This document shows positions 4,300-9,886 of a stretch of 9,886 nt of DNA, one piece after another (position 1 is the first letter of the stretch; each line of letters opens with the position of its first letter). The notes below the pieces were generated by a model. That model did no database searches and was not told the origin of the DNA. It saw only the letters and a list, made by a program, of their open reading frames with translations. Location of the stretch: the NCBI GenBank assembly GCA_020253595.1, contig JADCBH010000157.1:1-9886 (forward strand), in the 5' to 3' direction. Both the position numbers and the translations under genes were made by a program. This DNA comes from Brevundimonas sp. GTDB taxonomy: Bacteria; Pseudomonadota; Alphaproteobacteria; Caulobacterales; Caulobacteraceae.

Positions 4300-6954
4300 C
4301 TAGCGACGGTAGGTCAGGGTGAGGAAATAGGTGCTGCCCATCTCGAGACCCGCGCGGTGATACCGGTGCCCGGGACCTGTCGACCGCGCCCGGTTCTCGT
4401 CGAACACATTGCGCCCCTCGAGGCGCAGGCTGAAGTCCGGAGCAATGGCCCAGATGCCGGTGACATCGACCGTCGTGAAGGGCTCGATGTAGATGTCCTG
4501 CCAGGGGTTGGCGGCATAGGATTCGAGATAGTCCGACTTGTGGTTCATCGCGACACGAACCTCGGACCCCTCACCGAGGTTGTAGAAGACCGACACGTTG
4601 GCGGACGACTCCGACTGCCACAGCAGCTGGTCCGTCTCGCGGATGACGCCGCTGTAGATGTAGCGGCTCTCACCCTCCACATAGAGATAGTTTGCAGAGG
4701 CCCCGAGGCCCGCCAAGGCGGGGTGAATGAAGTCGAAGGAGTTGCTGACGATGCCGACCTCGACCCCCTGCAGCAGGGTGTCCTCGCCATTGATCGGCTG
4801 GGTGACGGTCCAGAGCTGGCCGTCGATCTCCTCTTCACGGCTTACCGTGAGGATGTCGTCCTTGATATCCTTACGGAAGGCTGTGACGGCGATCAGGCCG
4901 TCGCCGCCGTTGAAGAAGTACTCGAAGCCAAGGTCGAGGTTGGTCGACTGGCGGGGCTCAAGGTCTGTGTTGCCGCGCGAGATCGTCAGTTCGGTCCGAT
5001 CAACCGTTTCCGAGGTCGCGATGTCTTCCGGATTGGGCCGGCCCAGGGTCACGGTCGCCACCGCCTTGAATCGCAGATTGGGCAAGGCCGAATAGGTGGC
5101 CATGACATAGGGTAGGACGTTGGCGTAGTCGGTGGCGCGCGTTGTGAAGCCGTTCTGGATCACGCCACCGACGACCCGGGTATTGGTCGCTTCAGCCTCG
5201 ATCGCGTCATAGCGAAGCCCGCCCTGAACAAACAACTGGTCGTTCGCCCAGGACGCCGTCGCATAGGCGGCATAGACGTCTTCCGTATAGCGGTAATCGC
5301 TCAGGCGCGAACTCGCATTGGACAGCACGGGATCGACAGCAACCGTGTTCACCGCGCCTCCCCAGAAGGCGTCAGGATTGATCCAGAGGCTGGGATAGGG
5401 ATATCCGACGTCGCTGAAACCCTGTGCAAAGCCTAGCCCAGTCAACGCCAACCGCCCTGTTACATAGTTGACGCTCTCGATATCGCGCTCAATGTCTAGC
5501 AGGCGCACATTGGCACCGGCCGAGAAGCCGAACCCGCGGGCCTGGACGCCGGTGTTGAACTCATAGTCCAGACGGCCCTCGAACACGTCCTCATAGGTGT
5601 CGCGTCCATCCCGGAAAGTCTCGCCCAGCAGGAAGTTGGCGGGGTTCAAATAGGCTTCGGGGTTAGGCAGGACGAAGCGCTGGCCGTCGTTATTCAGGTC
5701 GTAGGTGACGCGTGTGTTCGGCCGGTAGACAAAGGACACGAATGGCCGGTCGCTGAAGAAGTCAGCGTGAGAATAGCCCAGCCTGCCCGACAGCGACGAT
5801 CGCTCCGAAAGCTGGGCATCCATCAGCCATTGCAGGCCCCACTGGTTGCGCTCGAACGTGTTGAACCGCCATTGCGTATCGGCCGATCGCACGCGCATCG
5901 ATCCGACCTCGTCGCCGAGATTCTGGGGTTGGTCGAGCTGGAACAGACGATTGGTGTTCCGGGTCTCCTGCTCATTGGCCATGTAAAGGAAGCCATAGAG
6001 CGTCGTCGAGATTGAGTCCGATGGGCGATAGTCGATGCGCGCCGTCCCGCCCGAACGCTCGAAGCGGTTTGTATAGGCATGGGTCAGGAAGGAATTTGGA
6101 GCCGCAAACCCGTTCCAGTTCGCCGACTCCGGTGTCGTGGCGACTCCGGCCGACGTATAGTACAGTCTGTTGGTCACAGCATCGTTCGACTGTGTGCGTG
6201 GCCGGTACTCATAGATCCCGGTCAGCGTCACACCGATATTGTCGGTCGATCCGAACCGGTCGCTCCAGAGAACATTCACGGACCCGCCAATCGGTGAGTC
6301 CTTGTTGTCGCCCCAGCTGTTGATGTCGGGGACTTCCATATAGGTCGAATAGCTGATCCCGCTGCTGACGATCAGATTGCTGGCACCCGGGTCGAAGGCG
6401 CTCACGGGGACGATGTTGATCAAGCCCCCGAGGGCGCCAGCATCGAGGTCCGGGGTCGGGGTCTTGTAGGCTTCAATGGTGCGGACGCCCTGACCGGGAA
6501 TGACTTGCAGATTCACCTTGCGCGTGCCCTCGCCCAGATCCCCTGTCGTGGCCAGCGAAAGACCGTTGATGGTCACCGGCACAAAGTCAGGATGCACCCC
6601 GCGAATCGAGGCGAACTGACCGATGTCGTCATTGTAGATCGTCGTCACGCCGGTGATCCGGCGCATCGTCTCGGCGATCGTCAGATCGGGCAGCGAGCCG
6701 ATCTCGTCCTGCGAAATGGTGTCGACGATGGCATAGGTGGCGCGCCGGTTCTCAATTTCAGCAATGCCGCGCAACACCGATCCGGTGACGATGATCTCAT
6801 CGACGGTGGTGGTATCGTCCGGGGACGGCGCGGCGACCGGAGTCCTCTGCTGGGCCTGGGCTACCTGGCCCAAAAGGGCCAGCCCCGCCACGCAGGTGAA
6901 AAGGCACAGATGCCCCGTTGCGCGCATCAGACGTGTTTTGGTCGATTGTGACAT
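4300..6954 (-). CDS. TonB-dependent outer-membrane receptor (Xanthomonas/Caulobacter type)
   Basis: An 884-residue outer-membrane transporter that takes up a ligand using TonB-ExbB-ExbD energy. A signal peptide ends near residue 34 (VAQA, then QQ). A TonB-box-like DEIIVTGS lies at 52-59. The plug domain (about 70-185) includes LPDLTIAETMRRITGV, then SIRGVHPDFVPVTINGLSLA, then EAYKTPTPDLDAGALGGLIN, the pattern of the TonB-Xanth-Caul subfamily. The remaining roughly 690 residues are beta-barrel-like, with NTDLEPRQSTNLDLGFEYF and GRNVFDENR near the end. The last strand reads FLTLTYRR and lacks the terminal Phe usual in these barrels. A G-rich AGGGGGG (6958-6964) is the likely ribosome-binding site. 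It is the first gene of an operon with phoD, so a phosphorylated compound or its released product is a reasonable ligand guess, but that is inference. A candidate Pho box lies 71 nt upstream of the start. Confidence 0.95.
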   Translation of the reverse strand: MSQSTKTRLMRATGHLCLFTCVAGLALLGQVAQAQQRTPVAAPSPDDTTTVDEIIVTGSVLRGIAEIENRRATYAIVDTISQDEIGSLPDLTIAETMRRITGVTTIYNDDIGQFASIRGVHPDFVPVTINGLSLATTGDLGEGTRKVNLQVIPGQGVRTIEAYKTPTPDLDAGALGGLINIVPVSAFDPGASNLIVSSGISYSTYMEVPDINSWGDNKDSPIGGSVNVLWSDRFGSTDNIGVTLTGIYEYRPRTQSNDAVTNRLYYTSAGVATTPESANWNGFAAPNSFLTHAYTNRFERSGGTARIDYRPSDSISTTLYGFLYMANEQETRNTNRLFQLDQPQNLGDEVGSMRVRSADTQWRFNTFERNQWGLQWLMDAQLSERSSLSGRLGYSHADFFSDRPFVSFVYRPNTRVTYDLNNDGQRFVLPNPEAYLNPANFLLGETFRDGRDTYEDVFEGRLDYEFNTGVQARGFGFSAGANVRLLDIERDIESVNYVTGRLALTGLGFAQGFSDVGYPYPSLWINPDAFWGGAVNTVAVDPVLSNASSRLSDYRYTEDVYAAYATASWANDQLFVQGGLRYDAIEAEATNTRVVGGVIQNGFTTRATDYANVLPYVMATYSALPNLRFKAVATVTLGRPNPEDIATSETVDRTELTISRGNTDLEPRQSTNLDLGFEYFFNGGDGLIAVTAFRKDIKDDILTVSREEEIDGQLWTVTQPINGEDTLLQGVEVGIVSNSFDFIHPALAGLGASANYLYVEGESRYIYSGVIRETDQLLWQSESSANVSVFYNLGEGSEVRVAMNHKSDYLESYAANPWQDIYIEPFTTVDVTGIWAIAPDFSLRLEGRNVFDENRARSTGPGHRYHRAGLEMGSTYFLTLTYRR

Positions 6955-7025
6955 AAGCCCCCCTAGTCAGAGGCTCGGGCTAGCGCTGATCCGTGACGCG
7001 ACGATCATGCACTCGCGATCTCTGG

Positions 7026-7043
7026 ATGACGTCGGCGTGACAC
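7026..7043 (-). promoter_or_regulatory. Candidate Pho box (PhoB site) upstream of the receptor-phoD operon
   Basis: Read on the minus strand this is GTGTCAC, 4 nt, then ACGTCAT. These are two 7-mers in 11-bp register, each matching the classical PhoB repeat CTGTCAT at 5 of 7 positions and sharing the GTCA core. It faces the receptor gene, 71 nt before its ATG. A possible -10 (CATGAT, 7004-7009) lies 16 nt downstream, whereas the E. coli phoA promoter has about 10 nt, so the geometry is not ideal. Phosphate-starvation control would fit phoD in the operon. Confidence 0.35.
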
Positions 7044-7102
7044 CCGTCAAACAAGCGTGCCGAACCCAGAGGAATCCAGGTCATGATCTGTGACACGCGA
7101 CC

Positions 7103-7116
7103 CTCATTCGAATGAG
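7103..7116. promoter_or_regulatory. Perfect 14-bp palindrome, possible operator
   Basis: CTCATTCGAATGAG is a perfect palindrome in the divergent region, AT-richer than its surroundings. Palindromes of this size are typical binding sites for dimeric helix-turn-helix regulators. It lies 148 nt from the receptor start and 238 nt from the YCF48-like start, so either promoter could be its target. No cognate regulator is visible in the window. Confidence 0.3.
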
Positions 7117-7354
7117 CAGTCGCCTGTCGAGAAATGGCCGTTAGATGCAAAAGGGTGCCGGACTGCGAACGCCCCAAAATGAGGCGAGCTTGTTCAATCT
7201 CGGTTTAGTTTCAAGGTCCGCATCGGGTCGGTCACGGACATTCTAGGTCCGCCAGAACTCGGTCCCAACCCCCGGAGGCACACCGAGGTTACGGGAAGTT
7301 CACTTGGCTCATAGCGTCAAGGACGTTTCACATGGCCTGCGAATGGAGGCCCAT

Positions 7355-8437
7355 ATGGATCGCAGACAACTTCTCCTCACCGGCGCCGCGCTCGGCCTGA
7401 CGCCGGGCCTTGCTCTCGCGCAGGACGCCAGCCCGCAGTGGGTCAAGCTGCCGACGGAACCGTACCGCGGCAAGCAGGACGACATCGTCTTCGTCGACCC
7501 CATGACCGGCTGGTACGGCAATGGCGCCGGCAAGCTGTTCAAGACCACAGACGGTGGCCAGACCTGGGTCAAGCAACTGGATCGGCCGGGCACCTTCGTG
7601 AGGGCCCTGGGCTTTGTGGACGCCGATCTGGGCTTTCTGGGAAACATTGGCCCCGACTACTTCCCCGGCGTGACCGACACGACGCCGCTTTATCGGACAA
7701 GGGACGGCGGGACGACGTGGGAACCCATCGCGATCGAAGGTCCGGCCATCACCGGCATCTGCGCCATCGATGTTCTGAAGACGCAGTTCATCAACGCGGG
7801 TGTCCTGGCCAACCGGGTCACCGTCCGCGCCGGTGGCCGGGTCGGCGGTCCCGCGCTGCTGGCCACATCGCGTGACGGTGGCGAGACCTGGACCTCGGAG
7901 GACCTGTCGTCCCTGACGGCCATGATCCTGGACGTCCACTTCGTGGACGAGCGGATCGGCTTCATCTGCGGCGCGACCGACACCGACGTCGCCCAGTCGC
8001 GCGCGCTGATCCTCAGGACCGGTGACGGCGGCCGCAGCTGGAGCCGGGTCTATGAGGGCTCGCGCGGATTCGAACTGACCTGGAAGATGAGCTTCCCGAC
8101 GGAGACGACCGGCTACGTCACCGTCCAGAGCTACAATCCCGACACCACCGTGTCCGGGCGTGTGTTCGTCAAGACCACGGACGGCGGCCAGAACTGGACC
8201 GAGATGCCCCTGATCGACAATGCGGCGGTTCGGGAGTTCGGCATCGGCTTCATCGACGAGACCCGGGGCTGGATCGGAGCGGTGCCCAACGGCTTCGCCA
8301 CCGTGGACGGCGGCGCGACCTGGACGCCGGTCCAGATGGGCAATGCGGTGAACAAGGTCCGCGTCGTGCGCCACGCCGGCGGGACCGCCGTGTTCGCCAT
8401 CGGGGTCGAGGTTCACCGGCTCGATCTGCCGATCTGA
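7355..8437 (+). CDS. Exported YCF48-like Asp-box beta-propeller protein
   Basis: A 360-residue predicted beta-propeller. The N-terminus MDRRQLLLTGAALG, followed by LALAQ, is a Tat-like or Sec signal with likely cleavage near residue 22. Six Asp-box motifs recur: TTDGGQTW (64-71), TRDGGTTW (115-122), SRDGGETW (172-179), TGDGGRSW (222-229), TTDGGQNW (274-281) and TVDGGATW (316-323). Each is preceded by a hydrophobic strand and many by an aromatic-glycine turn such as TGWYGN or LGFLGN. This is the layout of YCF48/HCF136-like and BNR-repeat proteins, used in photosystem II assembly in phototrophs but of unclear role in heterotrophs. No sialidase catalytic set is recognised. ATG 7355 is chosen over upstream in-frame starts (TTG 7304, ATG 7343) because GGAGG at 7345-7349 is 5 nt away and the signal peptide begins there. 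Confidence 0.9.
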   Translation: MDRRQLLLTGAALGLTPGLALAQDASPQWVKLPTEPYRGKQDDIVFVDPMTGWYGNGAGKLFKTTDGGQTWVKQLDRPGTFVRALGFVDADLGFLGNIGPDYFPGVTDTTPLYRTRDGGTTWEPIAIEGPAITGICAIDVLKTQFINAGVLANRVTVRAGGRVGGPALLATSRDGGETWTSEDLSSLTAMILDVHFVDERIGFICGATDTDVAQSRALILRTGDGGRSWSRVYEGSRGFELTWKMSFPTETTGYVTVQSYNPDTTVSGRVFVKTTDGGQNWTEMPLIDNAAVREFGIGFIDETRGWIGAVPNGFATVDGGATWTPVQMGNAVNKVRVVRHAGGTAVFAIGVEVHRLDLPI

Positions 8438-8457
8438 GATTACGAAGATATCAGATG

Positions 8458-8486
8458 CGGAGGGGACCGAATTGGGTGATCCTCCG
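8458..8486. repeat. Inverted repeat between the YCF48-like and small lipoprotein genes
   Basis: CGGAGG (8458-8463) can pair with CCTCCG (8481-8486), and the flanking AGAT and ATCT extend the stem past a single-base bulge. The loop is 17 nt and no T-run follows. It could be a weak terminator or an attenuating structure between the two plus-strand genes. Support is limited. Confidence 0.3.
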
Positions 8487-8513
8487 ATCTCTGGCTGTTA
8501 CGGGTCCGGCGGC

Positions 8514-8897
8514 ATGTCCACCCTGCGCACACTCTCGGTATCCGCCCTGGCGGCGCTCAGCCTGTCCGGCTGCGCCCTTCTTCCGTTCGACAGGGAGCCG
8601 CCCGTCGTGCGCGTGATGCCGGGGCAACTCGAGCCCATCCACGCGGCGGCCATCACCCGCGATCTCGCGGTCTTCTGGGTCAGCTCCAACGGCTGTACGG
8701 ACAAGGACGACCTGACGCCCGTCATCGACCGGGCCGGCGACGGCTCGACCATCACGCTGCGCCGCATCGATGAGGACACCTGCGACCATCCGATGGCCGA
8801 AGGCGTCGAGATCATCTGGTCCTTCGAGGAGCTGGGCCTTGCGCCGGGCGAACGCGTGAGGGTGAACAACCCCTACCAGCTGCCGCCGTCCATCTAG
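8514..8897 (+). CDS. Small lipoprotein of unknown function
   Basis: A 127-residue protein with a clear lipoprotein signal: MSTLRTLSVSALAALSLSGC, where LSGC is a canonical lipobox and Cys20 the lipidated residue. The mature part (about 107 residues) has two cysteines, Cys61 (SSNGCTDKDD) and Cys90 (DEDTCDHP), which could form one disulfide in the periplasm. It ends with a beta-rich segment (VEIIWSFEELGL, then ERVRVNNPYQLP). I do not recognise a named family. ATG 8514 is preferred over the in-frame TTG 8472 because the signal peptide starts there, though no strong Shine-Dalgarno sequence is seen. It follows the YCF48-like gene by 76 nt on the same strand and may be co-transcribed. Its TAG stop shares the CTAG at 8894-8897 with the stop of the convergent histidine kinase gene. 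Confidence 0.82.
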   Translation: MSTLRTLSVSALAALSLSGCALLPFDREPPVVRVMPGQLEPIHAAAITRDLAVFWVSSNGCTDKDDLTPVIDRAGDGSTITLRRIDEDTCDHPMAEGVEIIWSFEELGLAPGERVRVNNPYQLPPSI

Positions 8898-9886
8898 CCA
8901 GGACTGCTCGCGCTCAACGACGGGTTCTGGACCAGCGTCATCGGGCTGTGGATCAGCGAGACCCGCGTGCCCGGGTGCTGGTCCTCGACGTGGATCTGGG
9001 CGTGCAGCTGACGCGCCAGGGCCTCGACAATACTGGTGCCCAGGCCCGGCGTGGCGCTGGCGGCATCCTTGGGCATGCCGACCCCGTCGTCGGCCACCGT
9101 CAGGGTCCAGGCCCCGTCGTGGCTTTCATAGCCTACGCGGATCGCCCCGCTCCGGCCGCCCGGGAAGGCGTGCTTCAGCGCGTTGATGACCAGTTCGGTC
9201 ACGACCAGGCCAAGGCTGACGGAAACGTCGGCATCTGCGGAACTGTCGTCGGCCTCAACACTCAGGGTCAGGCGCGCAGGATCATGGATCATGGAGGCGC
9301 CGATGCTCTTGCAGAGCTGGATGAAGTAGGGGGCCAGCTCAACCTCCCCCAGACGCGATGCGGCCAACTGCTGCTGCAGGGCCGCGACGGACATGACCCG
9401 GCTGTGCGCGTCCTTGAGGTGCAGCCGGGTCTCATCGGACTGGGTCCGACGCGCGCTCTGCAGGATGACGCTCGCGATGATCTGCAGACTGTTCGCGACG
9501 CGATGCTGCAGTTCCTGCAAGAGGATGCACTTCTCGCGGAGCAGGTCGTCGCGAAGCTGATCCTCGGCGCGGGCGTCGGTGACGTCCTCGACCGTCACCA
9601 GAAGGCGGATCGGCTGGTCGGCCGCATAGTCCAGGCGCTGGGCGTTGATCACCAGCTTGCGAACGCCCCGGCGCGGCCCCTTCAGGTCCATCTCATAGGC
9701 GTCGATGTCAGCGTTGCCCCTGGCCGTGGCCTCCAGCAGGACGCGGAGCTGCGGCTTGTTCCACTCGCCCGTCCCGAGCTCGCCCAGGAAGCGACCGAGG
9801 ATCCGTTCCGGATCGATCTGGAACACCCGGCAGAATGAGGCGCTAGCCGCGATCACCTTCAGGACGTCATCGAGCAGCAGCAGAGG
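8894..9886 (-). CDS. Sensor histidine kinase, PAS-HisKA_2-HATPase, N-terminus outside window
   Basis: The visible 330 C-terminal residues of a cytoplasmic-type sensor kinase; the frame is open to the right edge. Residues 1-110 of the fragment resemble a PAS sensory domain (LLLLDDVLKVIAASASFCRV at the edge, LLVTVEDVTDAR at the end). The HisKA_2 dimerisation domain carries LQELQHRVANSLQ, with His128 the predicted phosphoacceptor. The HATPase domain has an N-box (ELVINALKHAF, 231-241), G1 box (DDGVGMP, 266-272) and G2 box (GLGTSI, 281-286), so it looks catalytically intact. This HisKA_2/HWE-like class often feeds the alphaproteobacterial general stress response or light and redox signalling. The partner response regulator is not in view. 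A GTG at 9856 could be a start, but the coding pattern and PAS domain continue upstream of it, so the gene is treated as partial. Confidence 0.93.
   Translation of the reverse strand, partial: PLLLLDDVLKVIAASASFCRVFQIDPERILGRFLGELGTGEWNKPQLRVLLEATARGNADIDAYEMDLKGPRRGVRKLVINAQRLDYAADQPIRLLVTVEDVTDARAEDQLRDDLLREKCILLQELQHRVANSLQIIASVILQSARRTQSDETRLHLKDAHSRVMSVAALQQQLAASRLGEVELAPYFIQLCKSIGASMIHDPARLTLSVEADDSSADADVSVSLGLVVTELVINALKHAFPGGRSGAIRVGYESHDGAWTLTVADDGVGMPKDAASATPGLGTSIVEALARQLHAQIHVEDQHPGTRVSLIHSPMTLVQNPSLSASSPG

Larger units (their letters stand above)
6955..7354. promoter_or_regulatory. Divergent regulatory region between the receptor and YCF48-like genes
   Basis: A 400-base gene-free interval separates two divergently transcribed genes. 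It contains a Pho-box-like pair of 7-mers (7026-7043), a perfect 14-bp palindrome (7103-7116) and the direct repeat AGGTCCGC at 7214-7221 and 7245-7252 (31 bp apart). GTGACAC also occurs twice (7037-7043 and 7090-7096). No strong -35/-10 pair stands out for the rightward gene. I see no RNA gene in it. Confidence 0.7.

Noticed and set aside
7304..7354. Upstream TTG start for the YCF48-like protein
   Set aside because: It would put 17 residues before the Tat-like signal. GGAGG is optimally placed for ATG 7355 instead.
7328..8416. Long open frame (362 codons) antisense to the YCF48-like gene
   Set aside because: Its translation is low-complexity Gly/Ala/Arg/Asp-rich with no domain, as expected from the complement of a GC-rich gene. 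The plus strand has clear Asp boxes and a signal peptide.
8472..8513. Upstream TTG start for the small lipoprotein
   Set aside because: It would bury the lipoprotein signal behind 14 residues and falls within an inverted repeat. ATG 8514 starts the signal peptide directly.
8948..9838. Plus-strand open frame (296 codons) over the histidine kinase
   Set aside because: Shadow of the kinase frame, which carries intact HisKA_2 and ATPase motifs.
1..9886. CRISPR array, insertion sequence, prophage or tRNA attachment site
   Set aside because: No regularly spaced repeats, transposase or integrase motifs, terminal inverted repeats, or tRNA cloverleaf were seen.

Overview
The window is GC-rich, densely coding chromosomal DNA. 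It most likely comes from an alphaproteobacterium of the Caulobacteraceae (Brevundimonas/Caulobacter type). This is inferred from the Cys-free alphaproteobacterial ribosomal protein S4, a TonB-dependent receptor of the Xanthomonas/Caulobacter type, a HisKA_2-type sensor histidine kinase, and several lipoproteins and Tat-like exported proteins. No CRISPR array, transposase, integrase, tRNA or rRNA was seen.

Layout, left to right. (1) The last 57 codons of an Fe/Mn superoxide dismutase (+). (2) A predicted lipoprotein with a complete metallo-beta-lactamase zinc site (+), ending in a hairpin terminator. (3) A stand-alone rpsD for ribosomal protein S4 (+), with a potentially structured leader and a very strong intrinsic terminator at 2066-2094. 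(4) A gene-poor stretch of about 600 bases (2095-2700). It holds repeated short motifs, a perfect 14-bp hairpin and two mutually antisense small-ORF candidates, one of them a Cys-rich mini-lipoprotein. (5) A minus-strand pair read right to left: a TonB-dependent outer-membrane receptor, then 42 nt later a PhoD-family alkaline phosphatase/phosphodiesterase with a Tat-like signal. (6) A 400-base divergent regulatory region (6955-7354) holding a candidate Pho box in front of the receptor, a perfect 14-bp palindrome and a direct repeat. (7) A Tat-like exported YCF48/Asp-box beta-propeller protein (+), then a small lipoprotein of unknown function (+). (8) A convergent HisKA_2 sensor histidine kinase (-) that runs off the right edge.

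The most coherent functional unit is the receptor-phoD pair: outer-membrane import next to a secreted phosphoesterase, preceded by two 7-mers spaced 11 bp apart that resemble a PhoB site. This suggests a phosphate-starvation operon that releases phosphate from organic esters outside the cytoplasm and takes up a ligand across the outer membrane. The substrate and the regulation are inferred. The other genes look like ordinary, independently transcribed chromosomal genes. I did not see clear evidence of a wholly new defence or mobile system.
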